64,000 bases of DNA, from NCBI RefSeq assembly GCF_013744875.1, contig NZ_CP059399.1, forward strand, positions 496,001 through 560,000. The letters run 5' to 3'. Shown here piece after piece: positions 8,385 through 16,586 of the stretch. Positions within the stretch are counted from its first letter, which is position 1. Each line of letters begins with the position of its first letter. The notes beneath the pieces were generated by a model. That model was not told where the DNA came from. It ran no database searches and saw only the letters and a program-made list of their open reading frames with translations. The position numbers and the translations under genes are program-made. Source of the DNA: Nocardia huaxiensis. Its GTDB lineage: Bacteria > Actinomycetota > Actinomycetes > Mycobacteriales > Mycobacteriaceae.

Positions 8385-8469
8385 GGAAGCGTGGCAGAGC
8401 GGCCGAATGCACCCGCCTTGAAAGCGGGCGTCGTGAGAGCGACCGGGGGTTCAAATCCCTCCGCTTCCG
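8385..8469 (+). tRNA. tRNA-Ser (anticodon TGA)
   Basis: Acceptor GGAAGCG pairs with CGCTTCC; the anticodon stem CCCGC/GCGGG encloses the loop CTTGAAA, giving TGA. A long variable arm and the GGTTCAAATCC T-loop mark a class II serine tRNA. The 3' CCA is not encoded. Confidence 0.96.
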
Positions 8470-8490
8470 CAAATTCCGAGCGATGAGGGT

Positions 8491-9546
8491 GTGTCGGTGC
8501 GTAGCTGGATCGGGATGGGACTGGCTGTCCTGGCACTGCACATCCTCGGCTGGGGCACCCTGCTGTTCCTCGTCGTCCCCGGGCACTACGAGGTGCAGGG
8601 CGCGGTCTTCGGCGTCGGCCTCGGCGTCACCGCCTACACCCTCGGCATGCGGCACGCCTTCGACGCCGACCACATCGCCGCCATCGACAACACCACGCGA
8701 AAACTGGTGGCCGAGAACGGAAGAGCGAAAACGCACACCGTCGGCTTCTGGTTCGCGCTCGGGCACTCCACCATCGTGTTCGTCATGGTCGGCCTGCTCG
8801 CACTCGGTGTGCGGGCGCTGGCGGGGCCCCTCGAAGACGAGGGCTCGGCGCTGCACACCTGGACCGGACTGTGGGGCACCAGCGTCTCCGGCACCTTCCT
8901 GATCGCCATCGGACTGCTGAATCTCGTTTCCCTGATCGGGATCTGGCGTGTGTTCAAACGCATGCGCGGCGGCGACCTCGACGAGGAACGACTGGAACGC
9001 GAGCTCAATGACCGCGGCCTGCTCAATCGCATCCTCGGTCCCGTGGTGCGGCTGGTGCGCAAACCCTGGCAGATGTACCCGGTCGGCGTGCTGTTCGGGC
9101 TCGGCTTCGACACCGTCACCGAGGTCGGTCTGCTGGTGATCGCGGGCGGCGCGGCCGCCACCGGACTGCCCTGGTACTCGATTCTCGTTCTGCCCGTGCT
9201 GTTCTCGGCCGGCATGGCGCTGTTCGACTCGCTCGACGGATCGTTCATGAGCTACGCCTACGACTGGGCGTTCGCGCGACCGGTGCGCAAGATCTACTAC
9301 AACCTGGTGGTCACCGGGCTGTCGGTGACCGTCGCCCTGCTCATCGGCGTGCAGGAGATCGTTTCCATCTTCGTCGAAAAGCTCGGCATCACTTCGGGAT
9401 TCGTCGGCTGGGTGGGCAGCCTGGATCTCGGCGACCTCGGCTTCATCATCGTCGGGCTGTTCATCCTCACCTGGGCGGTGGCCGTCGCTGTGTGGCGGCT
9501 CACAGATATGGAGGCGCGCTGGGAAAAGGATCTCGCCGCCGACTGA
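8491..9546 (+). CDS. Nickel/cobalt permease, NiCoT (HoxN/NixA) family
   Basis: A ~351-residue membrane protein with about eight hydrophobic segments. The family signature RHAFDADHIAAIDN lies near residues 55-68 and the second motif LGFDTVTEVGLL near 210; these His/Asp residues in TM2 bind Ni2+ or Co2+. It imports Ni2+ and/or Co2+ by secondary transport; selectivity cannot be read from sequence. GTG 8491 is given as start, but GTG 8497 is better spaced from the GATGAGG Shine-Dalgarno at 8482-8488. No nickel enzyme gene is in the window. The tRNA-Ser gene ends 21 nt upstream. Confidence 0.92.
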   Translation: MSVRSWIGMGLAVLALHILGWGTLLFLVVPGHYEVQGAVFGVGLGVTAYTLGMRHAFDADHIAAIDNTTRKLVAENGRAKTHTVGFWFALGHSTIVFVMVGLLALGVRALAGPLEDEGSALHTWTGLWGTSVSGTFLIAIGLLNLVSLIGIWRVFKRMRGGDLDEERLERELNDRGLLNRILGPVVRLVRKPWQMYPVGVLFGLGFDTVTEVGLLVIAGGAAATGLPWYSILVLPVLFSAGMALFDSLDGSFMSYAYDWAFARPVRKIYYNLVVTGLSVTVALLIGVQEIVSIFVEKLGITSGFVGWVGSLDLGDLGFIIVGLFILTWAVAVAVWRLTDMEARWEKDLAAD

Positions 9547-9558
9547 CCGTCTGGCACC

Positions 9559-10623
9559 ATGGCGGTCATGGTTCGCCGCCGTCGTACACGGCGTCGCCTG
9601 GCCGGCGCCCTGGCAAGTGCCGCACTGCTCCTCACGGGTGCGGCGATGATCGACCCGACCACCTCCCGCGCAGACCCGCCCATCGACTCCGGATCCAACG
9701 AGGAACCACCGCCCGAAGCGGACTCCGTCAAACCCACTCGGGCCGCCATCGCCCGCGTGCACACCCTCAGCGACCGGTTGCTGAACGTCTCCGTGCGTTC
9801 ACCCGCCATGGAACGCACCGTCGACGTGCGCGTCCTGCTGCCCGAACGCCGCGACGGTCCCAGACCCACCGTCTACATGCTCGACGGCCGCGCCGCGCCA
9901 CCCGACTCCAACGACTGGATCGACAAGGGCGACGCCCTCGCCTTCTTCGCCGACAAACCCGTGAACGTGGTCTTCCCCGTCGGCGGCCGGGCCGCCTACT
10001 ACACGGACTGGCAGCGACCCGACCCCAAGCTCGGCACCAACCGCTGGGAAACCTTCCTCACTGAGGAACTCCCGCCACTGCTCGACGCCCGCTTCGCCGG
10101 AAACGGCGCCAACGCCCTCACCGGCGTCTCCATGGGCGCCGAGGCGGCCATGATGCTCGCCGCCCGCAAACCGGGCCTGTATCGCGCCGTGGGGGCGCAC
10201 AGCGGCTGCTACGCAATGGGTTCCGACTTCGGTGAAGCGCAGGCGCGCGCCGTGGTCGGCAGCTACGGCGGCGACCCGGACAATATGTTCGGCCCCGAGA
10301 ACGACCCCGAATGGACCGCCCACGACGTCCTCGCCAATGCGGAAGCCCTGCGCGGCACCGCGATCTACCTCTCCACCGGCAGCGGCCTCCCCGGCGAATA
10401 CGACACCCCCGCCAACCCGGACTGGCAGGAAACCATCGCCGCCGGCGGGCCCATCGAAGCGGGCGCGAACCTCTGCACCCGCGACCTCGCGGTCCGCCTG
10501 GCGGAACTCGGCATCCCCGCGGCCGTCGAATTCCGGCCCACCGGAACGCATTCCTGGCCCTACTGGGCCGCCGAGCTACCGCGCTCCTGGCCGACGCTGG
10601 CATCGGCCCTGGGCGTCAGCTAG
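9559..10623 (+). CDS. Secreted alpha/beta-hydrolase esterase, antigen 85/mycolyltransferase-like
   Basis: A 354-residue exported protein: arginine-rich n-region (RRRRTRRR) and a hydrophobic stretch around residues 15-30 form a signal peptide. The esterase-D/antigen-85 fold shows VYMLDGRAAPPDSNDW, a VVFPVGGRAAYYTDW oxyanion region, TFLTEELPPLL and the nucleophile elbow GVSMGAEAA, with a late His in THSWPYW. Antigen-85 proteins transfer mycolates between trehalose lipids and arabinogalactan; several paralogues are usual in mycolate producers, and this one could be a mycolyltransferase or a general esterase. Its TAG stop shares CTAG with the convergent aminotransferase gene. Confidence 0.82.
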   Translation: MAVMVRRRRTRRRLAGALASAALLLTGAAMIDPTTSRADPPIDSGSNEEPPPEADSVKPTRAAIARVHTLSDRLLNVSVRSPAMERTVDVRVLLPERRDGPRPTVYMLDGRAAPPDSNDWIDKGDALAFFADKPVNVVFPVGGRAAYYTDWQRPDPKLGTNRWETFLTEELPPLLDARFAGNGANALTGVSMGAEAAMMLAARKPGLYRAVGAHSGCYAMGSDFGEAQARAVVGSYGGDPDNMFGPENDPEWTAHDVLANAEALRGTAIYLSTGSGLPGEYDTPANPDWQETIAAGGPIEAGANLCTRDLAVRLAELGIPAAVEFRPTGTHSWPYWAAELPRSWPTLASALGVS

Positions 10624-11699
10624 CCCACGAAGCGGGCGACCGTGGCGGGATCCGTGGCGAAGGCCAGGAACAGGTCGTTCTCGTGCGGGTCCCCGGCGGT
10701 GATCCGCACACCGTCGGTTCCGTAGGGCCGCACCAGGACTCCGGCCTCGGCGCTCGCCGCACCGAACGCCGCGCTCTGCTCGCCCAGCGGCAGCCAGACG
10801 AAGTTGGCGTGGCTGTCGGTCACCCGGTAACCGGCGGCGCGCAGCGCGGCCGCCATGCGGTCGCGTTCGGCCACAACGGCATTCGTGCGCTCCAGCAGTT
10901 CGTGCCGGGCCTCCAGCGAGGCGATGGCCGCCGCCTGCGCGACCTTGTTCACGCTGAACGGGATATGCACCTTCATGAGCGCGGTGATCACCTCGGGCGC
11001 GCCCACGGCGTAGCCGACGCGCAGCCCGGCCAGCCCGTACGCCTTCGAGAACGTGCGCAGCACAAGCACATTCGGCCGATTGCGGCCGAGCTCCACACCG
11101 TTGGGCGCATCGTCGGCGGGCATCCGCAGGTACTCGAAGTACGCCTCGTCCAGCACCACGAGCACATTCGCCGGCACCGCGTCCAGGAATCGGGTGATGG
11201 CCGCGGCCCCGTGCGCCGTCCCGGTCGGGTTGTTCGGATTGCAGACGAACACGACTCGCGTATTCGGCGTGACCGCCGCCGCCAAAGCGTCCAGATCGTG
11301 GGCGAATTCACCGTCGAGCGGCACCTGCACGGCCTTGGCCCCCGCGACCTGCGTCACGATCGGGTACGCCTCGAACGAGCGCCACGCGAACAGCACCTCG
11401 TCGGTCGGCGCGAGGCAGGTGATCTGCACCAGCTCCTGGCACAGCGCCACGCTGCCGCATCCGGCCGCCACATTCTCGACCGCGACGCCGTGGAATTCCG
11501 CGATGGCGGTACGCAATTCGAGCGCGGCGTTGTCCGGATACCGGTTGACCGTCTCGGCCGCCTCGGCGATGGCCTTGGCCACCGACGGCAGCGGCGGGAA
11601 GGTGGTCTCGTTGCTGGCCAGCTTCACCACGCCGGGTTGGCTGCGGCCGGCCACGTAGGCCGGGATGGCATCGAGGTCCGGGCGGATGTGCGCGCTCAC
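10620..11699 (-). CDS. pat: Aromatic/histidinol-phosphate aminotransferase (Rv3772 HisC2/Pat type)
   Basis: A 359-residue class I/II PLP enzyme. Motifs: KLASNETTFPPLP near the N-terminus, NPNNPTGTA, VLDEAYFEYLR and the PLP lysine in RTFSKAYGLAGLRVGY, then GVLVRPYG and the C-terminal Arg in GVRITAGDP. Homologues in this position transaminate aromatic 2-oxo acids, the last step of phenylalanine/tyrosine synthesis, or act in histidine synthesis. A prephenate dehydrogenase (tyrA) lies ~6.5 kb away. Start GTG 11697-11699 has TAGGGT (11706-11711) 6 nt upstream, a leaderless arrangement. Confidence 0.88.
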   Translation of the reverse strand: MSAHIRPDLDAIPAYVAGRSQPGVVKLASNETTFPPLPSVAKAIAEAAETVNRYPDNAALELRTAIAEFHGVAVENVAAGCGSVALCQELVQITCLAPTDEVLFAWRSFEAYPIVTQVAGAKAVQVPLDGEFAHDLDALAAAVTPNTRVVFVCNPNNPTGTAHGAAAITRFLDAVPANVLVVLDEAYFEYLRMPADDAPNGVELGRNRPNVLVLRTFSKAYGLAGLRVGYAVGAPEVITALMKVHIPFSVNKVAQAAAIASLEARHELLERTNAVVAERDRMAAALRAAGYRVTDSHANFVWLPLGEQSAAFGAASAEAGVLVRPYGTDGVRITAGDPHENDLFLAFATDPATVARFVG

Positions 11700-11846
11700 C
11701 CCACCACCCTAATTCCCGGCGCAAACCCGATTGCCCGCCGGTGTCCGATGGCCGAATTCCGCTGCCCGATGCCGGAAGATCTACGGACTAACCGGTCCTT
11801 CGGAAAGATTTATCCCGACTTTACCTAGCGCAACTACTCTGGCCGT

Positions 11847-12536
11847 ATGTCGGGCATTTATCGAGAACTGGCCCCTGTGCACGACACGACCACAGTCCCG
11901 CTCGTCGTGATCGAACCCGAAGGGCACACCCGCGGCGGCATCGTGGTGTTGCACGAATCACGTGAATTCACCGAGCCATTGCTGGATCTCATGCGATCCC
12001 TCGCCGAGGACGGCTGGACCGTCCTCGCCCCCGATCTCTTCCATCGTGCCAACGGGGTCGCGCCCGACAAGGTTTTCGGCGCCGACCTCTACGCCGATTT
12101 CGACGCCTGCTTCGACTGGCTCACCGGCCGCGGCGTCTTCGGCGACTGCATCGGCGTCCTCGGCTTCGACTCCGCGGGCACCGCGGCGGCGCTGGTGGCA
12201 ACCAACCGGCGAGTCGGCGCGGCGGTCAGCGTCGCCGCCCAGGGCATCGAATCCGCGCTCACCCCACAGGCACTCGCGCTGGCCGTCGCCGCACCCCAGC
12301 TGAAAGCACCCTGGCTGGCCCTGTTCGGCGCCGACGACCCGCACACCCCACCCGAGCAGGTCGACCGCCTCCGCGACGCCGCCGCGCACGCCGACGTCGC
12401 CACCCTCGTCGTCACCTACCCGGGTCTGCACCACCGCCCCGACCATCCCGGCTTCGATCCGGCCGCCCTCGACGACATCCACGTGGTCGACGCTCAGACG
12501 AGGATCTTCGATTGGTTCGACAGTCACCTGCGCTGA
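11847..12536 (+). CDS. Dienelactone-hydrolase-family protein without the usual Cys nucleophile
   Basis: A 229-residue alpha/beta hydrolase of the DLH type: GGIVVLHESREFTE, LAPDLFHRANG, GADLYADFDACFDWL and an acid/base end with ALFGADDPHTPPEQV and PGLHHRPDHPGF. The elbow that normally reads G-x-C-x-G-G here reads GFDSAG, so Asp replaces the nucleophilic Cys, with Ser next to it. Activity may have shifted or been lost. TACTCT at 11835-11840 is 6 nt before the ATG, pointing to a leaderless mRNA. Confidence 0.8.
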   Translation: MSGIYRELAPVHDTTTVPLVVIEPEGHTRGGIVVLHESREFTEPLLDLMRSLAEDGWTVLAPDLFHRANGVAPDKVFGADLYADFDACFDWLTGRGVFGDCIGVLGFDSAGTAAALVATNRRVGAAVSVAAQGIESALTPQALALAVAAPQLKAPWLALFGADDPHTPPEQVDRLRDAAAHADVATLVVTYPGLHHRPDHPGFDPAALDDIHVVDAQTRIFDWFDSHLR

Positions 12537-12623
12537 CCAGCCGTTTTGCCTATTGGACACACGCTGTGTAATCTTCTGTCCCGGCGGTTCGAAAGGACCG
12601 GCGCCCTCGAAAGAAGGCAACCA

Positions 12624-12713
12624 GGAGGCGTGCCAGAGCGGCCGAATGGGACTCACTGCTAATGAGTTGTCCCTTCACGGGGACCGGAGGTTCAAATCCT
12701 CTCGCCTCCGCCA
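12624..12713 (+). tRNA. tRNA-Ser (anticodon GCT)
   Basis: Acceptor GGAGGCG/CGCCTCC; anticodon stem ACTCA/TGAGT with loop CTGCTAA giving GCT. Long variable arm as in serine tRNAs. The body is 12624-12710 and the next three bases are an encoded CCA. Confidence 0.95.
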
Positions 12714-12751
12714 CTACCCGGCTCGCCGGGCAGTAAAAACTGAATGACCCT

Positions 12752-12824
12752 GCGCCCGTAGCTCAACGGATAGAGCATCTGACTACGGATCAGAAGGTTG
12801 GGAGTTCGAGTCTCTCCGGGCGCG
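12752..12824 (+). tRNA. tRNA-Arg (anticodon ACG)
   Basis: Acceptor GCGCCCG/CGGGCGC; anticodon stem TCTGA/TCAGA with loop CTACGGA giving ACG. This tRNA is the expected substrate of TadA, encoded ~6 kb downstream, which converts A34 to inosine. Confidence 0.96.
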
Positions 12825-12830
12825 CAAGAA

Positions 12831-12866
12831 TCAGCCCCGCACCATCGGTGCGGGGCTGATTTGTTG
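12831..12866 (+). terminator. Rho-independent terminator after tRNA-Arg
   Basis: TCAGCCCCGCACC and GGTGCGGGGCTGA form a perfect 13-bp stem around ATC, followed by TTTGTT. It can also serve the convergent minus-strand gene ending at 12923. Confidence 0.9.
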
Positions 12867-12922
12867 TCGGGACATCGCTTGTCCGGCGAACCGTGCCCCG
12901 GCGGTGGTCGCCCCGCCCAGGG

Positions 12923-13633
12923 CTACTTCCAGGCGGTCAGGTCCGGAAGGTCGCCGGTCAGATCGTTGCCGGGGGAGCGGCCGATGAGCCAGGCGGCCAG
13001 CGACGCCGCAGGGCCGGTGATGGTGGTGACCGGGGTGCCCGCCGTTGCGGTGAACCCGGTGTCCGTGGCCGCCACCGTGAAACCCGGACCGGTGAGCGTG
13101 GCGCGATCGGAAACAGCCTCGGCCAGAAGACGTTCGGTGAACTCCGCCGGCCATTGCGCGGGGGCGTAACCGGTATCCAGGTCGGTGTGGTGGATTTCCA
13201 CCTCGAGCAGACGCATCCACGGGATGCGGGTCGCGGGGATCTCCAGGCCCTTTCGATTGCGGACGCTCGTTTCCCAGCGCTCCTCCGGCATCACCCGGGC
13301 CAGCGCCAGCCAGCGCTCCGAGGCCGCGGTGAGATCCTCCAGCTGCTCCCGATGCGGGCGCGGCGCACCGGCCTCGATATCGGCCTCCCGCAGGAATTGG
13401 CTTGCGTACTGCGGGGTTTCGATCCCGGTGCGAGCCCACAGCAGCAGGTTGACCAGGCTGTCGGCATTGCGGGACAGATGGGCCAGGACGTGGCCGCGTG
13501 TCCAGCCGGGCAGGAGGGACGGTTCGACGAGGTCCTCGTCGCGCAGCTCGGCGACCGTGTCGAGGAGGCGTGTGGTCGCCGCGGCGACAATGTCGAGCTG
13601 CGTGTGGATCCCGGTGGATGCGTCGCTGGTCAC
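12923..13633 (-). CDS. Maleylpyruvate-isomerase-family, mycothiol-dependent-type protein
   Basis: A 236-residue protein of the DinB-like/mycothiol-dependent maleylpyruvate isomerase superfamily. The N-terminal four-helix domain shows LVEPSLLPGWTRGHVLAHL with a metal-type His pair (HVLAHL near residues 48-53), SRNADSLVNLL, and the third ligand region EVEIHHTDLDTGY near 145. These enzymes use mycothiol, the actinobacterial thiol; the real substrate is unknown. Start GTG 13631-13633 has TAATGT (13641-13646) 7 nt upstream. A longer in-frame reading extends to 14155 but runs through the upstream gene region and is rejected. Confidence 0.85.
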   Translation of the reverse strand: MTSDASTGIHTQLDIVAAATTRLLDTVAELRDEDLVEPSLLPGWTRGHVLAHLSRNADSLVNLLLWARTGIETPQYASQFLREADIEAGAPRPHREQLEDLTAASERWLALARVMPEERWETSVRNRKGLEIPATRIPWMRLLEVEIHHTDLDTGYAPAQWPAEFTERLLAEAVSDRATLTGPGFTVAATDTGFTATAGTPVTTITGPAASLAAWLIGRSPGNDLTGDLPDLTAWK

Positions 13634-13659
13634 GAATGCGACATTACCGAGCCGAAACG

Positions 13660-14421
13660 TCAGACGTCGGATGATGTGGCTCGGGCCGAATGTCGTTCGG
13701 CCACAAAGATTTGCACCGCCAGCGCGAGCAGCCACAGCGACATGGCCCCGACCTGGATGCGCTGCGCGATCCCCAGACCGTAATTGCCGGGCAGATTGTC
13801 GGCGATCAGCATCCAGGCCGTCACCAGCGAACCGATGATCAGAATCCACAATCCGGAATGCCGCAGGATCGGCCAGCGCCGGTACTTGAACGCCGCCACC
13901 GTGAACGCCACCATCGCGATGAAGATCGAGAACACCGCCAGCGTGCTGGTCAGCGCGTGCACCTGATGCAGCTGCGGAAAAAGCCCGGAGTTCTGCGCGG
14001 GCGCGTTCGGATCGGCCTCCTTCAACGGCCAGTTCGCATCCGCGATGGTCGCCGCCCCGAAGCAGGCCAGCGCCGTCCACGCGATGGTCGAATACCGCCG
14101 CCGCGAGAACAGCAGCAGCCCGCCGATCCCCGCCACGAACAGCAGTGCGCCGCACAGTGTGTCGCCGGTGACGAACACCCGGCGATACGGTGCGCCGGTC
14201 TCGGCGAGCTGGCTGAGGAAGGTGTCCGTGGGATCACTGTCGATGGGCAGCACGAACTCCAGCACCCACGAGGAGTAGACGATCCCGGCCACCGCGATCA
14301 GCAGGGCGACCCCGAGCCGAAGCCGGTGCCGCGTCCGCGACACCGCAGGTTGATCCAGCACTGCCGCCGTACCCCGCTCGGACGCCGCCATCCTGTGCTC
14401 GCTTTCGCCGGCCTCGCTCAC
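13660..14421 (-). CDS. DUF998 integral membrane protein
   Basis: About 253 residues with roughly six hydrophobic segments, e.g. VALLIAVAGIVYSSWVLEFV, LCGALLFVAGIGGLLLF and LAVFSIFIAMVAFTVAAF, and a loop reading DANWPLKEADPNAP. This matches the DUF998 family of unknown function. GTG 14421 has GGCAGG upstream; ATG 14391 is an alternative, and in-frame codons continue to 14490. The gene lies 27 nt before the maleylpyruvate-isomerase-like gene on the same strand. Confidence 0.75.
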   Translation of the reverse strand: MSEAGESEHRMAASERGTAAVLDQPAVSRTRHRLRLGVALLIAVAGIVYSSWVLEFVLPIDSDPTDTFLSQLAETGAPYRRVFVTGDTLCGALLFVAGIGGLLLFSRRRYSTIAWTALACFGAATIADANWPLKEADPNAPAQNSGLFPQLHQVHALTSTLAVFSIFIAMVAFTVAAFKYRRWPILRHSGLWILIIGSLVTAWMLIADNLPGNYGLGIAQRIQVGAMSLWLLALAVQIFVAERHSARATSSDV

Positions 14422-14529
14422 TCCTATGACCTGCCCGGACCCCAAGGATCGGACTGGTCGGACGTCCGAGCCCCACCCATTGTCGCGCATCGGGCGAACC
14501 GGACGCCGCAGCCGGCCTGCGCGCGCCGA

Positions 14530-14949
14530 TCAGTCGCGGCGCGGCAATGCTCTCAGGACGGTCTCCGCGGCCGCCTCGGCCTTTTCGTGCTCCCACACGC
14601 GCACCACCGTCCACCCGGCCGCCACCAACCGCGCATCGGTATCGCGGTCACGTGCCACATTCCCGGCCAGCTTGGCCGCCCACCACTCGGCGTTGTTCTT
14701 CGGATGCGTGGCGTGCTCCGGGCAGCTGTGCCAGAAGCACCCGTCCACATACACCGCAACCTTCTTGCGCGGGAACACGATGTCGGCCCGCCGCCGCAAC
14801 CCCGCCAGCGGAGCCCGATCCACGAAGAACCGCGCTCCACGCCGATGCAGTTCGCTGCGCAACGCGATCTCCGGCTTGGTGCCCACCCGCCGCTGCCGCG
14901 CCATCCGCGCACTCGTCGCGGCGTCCGTGCTCGGGCGTCGGGAACTCAT
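14530..14949 (-). CDS. vsr: Very short patch repair endonuclease Vsr
   Basis: A 139-residue T:G mismatch nicking endonuclease that repairs deaminated 5-methylcytosine. It has MARQRRVGTKPEIALRSEL at the N-terminus, GLRRRADIVFPRKKVAVYVD containing the catalytic Asp, and GCFWHSCPEH with the conserved His and zinc-type Cys residues, then NAEWWAAKL and VVRVWEHE. It lies 54 nt downstream of a cytosine-5 methyltransferase on the same strand, the classic dcm-vsr pairing. No restriction endonuclease is next to it. Confidence 0.94.
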   Translation of the reverse strand: MSSRRPSTDAATSARMARQRRVGTKPEIALRSELHRRGARFFVDRAPLAGLRRRADIVFPRKKVAVYVDGCFWHSCPEHATHPKNNAEWWAAKLAGNVARDRDTDARLVAAGWTVVRVWEHEKAEAAAETVLRALPRRD

Positions 14950-15003
14950 CGCGGCCGTCCAGTGCGATCCATGCCGGCTCCTGTCGGGTGCTGCGCGGAG
15001 CGG

Positions 15004-16161
15004 TCAGGCCGCCTCGCGCGGGAATCCTCCCATTCGATCCAGGTGCGTTTCCACATCGTCGAGGAAACCCTCCGGGAAACGGAGGGAGCCCATGCGGGTG
15101 CGGCGCAGGAAGCCGGCGGTGGCGCGGGCGGAGAGCAGACGGGAGTCGTCGAGGAACCAGCGCAGATCCTCGTAGGGCGCGTGAACGGGCCAGGTGGACA
15201 CCGGGACTCGGTGCACCACGCCGTCGCGACCCCAGGCGGCGGTGGGCCAGCTGCGGCGCGTGTGCGATTCGCCTTCGGGGAAGTCGGCGTCGGTGGGGTC
15301 GGCGAGACGGGAACCGGCCCAGGCCGCCATGCGCACGCTCACCGCGTTGCCGACCAGCTTCCAGCGGTGGCCGGGGCGGATGCCGGGGACGGCGAGCGCC
15401 GGTGCGGTCCAATCGCGGTCGAAGCCCTGCAGGCGTTCGGCGTCGGTGATGCCGGGGGTGACGATCTCGCCGGAGGGCAGGCGCACCGCGGGCGGGCTCG
15501 CAATGCCAAGGCCCGAACCGCCTTTCAGCGTCGGGACGGCGTTCACGGCCCAGCCGAGGCCGCGGGTGCCCTCGGTCCAGTAGAAGCCGCACGGGTCCTG
15601 CGCGGGATCGCCGACCGTGCGCTCCCCGGCGTCCGCGCCGAACAGCACCGGGCGCGGGTCCTCGGTGCGCGAGGCCAGCATGAGCACCCGCTCGCGCCGC
15701 TGCGGCAGCCCGAACGCGCGCGCGTCCACCACCCGGTACGCCCAGAGATAGCCGAGCTCCTCCAGCGCGGCGGTGATGTGCCGCATGGCCGCCCCGCCGC
15801 CCAGCTGCAGCATGAACGGCACATTCTCGATCAACAGCCAGCGCGGGCCGCGTTTGCGCCGGACGAGGCGGAACACCTCGTCCACCAATCCCGAACGCGC
15901 CCCGGTGATTCCGGCGGTGCGCCCGGCCTGCGACAGGTCCTGGCAGGGGAATCCGGCGGCCACCAGTTCGGTCCCGGCGGGCAGCGACCGCAGTCGCGTC
16001 ACATCCGAATGCAGCTCGACCCCGGGGAAATGCGCACCCAGCACGGCCTGCGCCCCCGTGTCGATCTCGCACAGCAGTTCACTGCGCCACCCGTGCGCGG
16101 CCAGCCCGAGCTCCAGTCCGCCGATGCCGGCGAACAGGCCGACCATCCGCGCGCCCGTCAC
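15004..16161 (-). CDS. dcm: DNA cytosine-5 methyltransferase
   Basis: A 385-residue C5 methyltransferase: motif I GLFAGIGGLELGL (residues 8-20), motif IV GFPCQDLSQAGR with catalytic Cys73, motif VI LIENVPFML, motif VIII QRRERVLML, a target-recognition region around 190-230, and motif X HRWKLVGNAVSVRMA. About 100 residues follow motif X, a longer tail than in minimal enzymes. Start GTG 16159-16161 follows AAGGAC at SD distance. Its partner is vsr; no nuclease of a type II system is visible, so it may be an orphan or a remnant of a restriction-modification system. The recognition sequence cannot be read from the protein. Confidence 0.93.
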   Translation of the reverse strand: MTGARMVGLFAGIGGLELGLAAHGWRSELLCEIDTGAQAVLGAHFPGVELHSDVTRLRSLPAGTELVAAGFPCQDLSQAGRTAGITGARSGLVDEVFRLVRRKRGPRWLLIENVPFMLQLGGGAAMRHITAALEELGYLWAYRVVDARAFGLPQRRERVLMLASRTEDPRPVLFGADAGERTVGDPAQDPCGFYWTEGTRGLGWAVNAVPTLKGGSGLGIASPPAVRLPSGEIVTPGITDAERLQGFDRDWTAPALAVPGIRPGHRWKLVGNAVSVRMAAWAGSRLADPTDADFPEGESHTRRSWPTAAWGRDGVVHRVPVSTWPVHAPYEDLRWFLDDSRLLSARATAGFLRRTRMGSLRFPEGFLDDVETHLDRMGGFPREAA

Positions 16162-16586
16162 AGCTGTCCTTTCACCGAATCCCCAACCGCCTCGGAGGAG
16201 GTTACTCGAGTCCGCGCGAGGAGATCGGGATCCACACCGCCCGCCACGCCCGCCGTGATCGCGCGCCTGGCGTGTCTCCGCAGGTCAGCGACGCGACCAG
16301 GTTATCGAATCAGCCTGCCCGAGAGCCGAATTCCACACGGTCGGCCACCACTTCCGACCGACTGGTCGGGCCGCCGCCGTCGAATTCTCCGCCCGCGCGC
16401 GCCGCCTGTGCGGTCCGGATCCCGGCCTGAGTGCACACTTTCGCGGCGGTTTCCGCCATCCGGCAGATTTTCGTTCGTTTGTGTGCACTGCGGCCGGGGG
16501 CCCACCACCCCCGCCCACGTGAGATCGCCGACCCCATTCGCCGCGCATTCGCGAGCCGCGCAGTTCCTGCACGTACGGTATTAGGC
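16162..16586. other. Intergenic region between divergent dcm and the next gene
   Basis: No convincing gene was seen. It holds a 9-bp inverted pair, AGTGCACAC (16430-16438) and GTGTGCACT (16481-16489), with a small GGCGG/CCGCC hairpin between them. These could be regulatory for either divergent gene. Confidence 0.4.

Noticed and set aside
13690..16584. 964-codon plus-strand frame over DUF998, vsr and dcm
   Set aside because: Arg/Pro/His-rich shadow of three real minus-strand genes with intact motifs.
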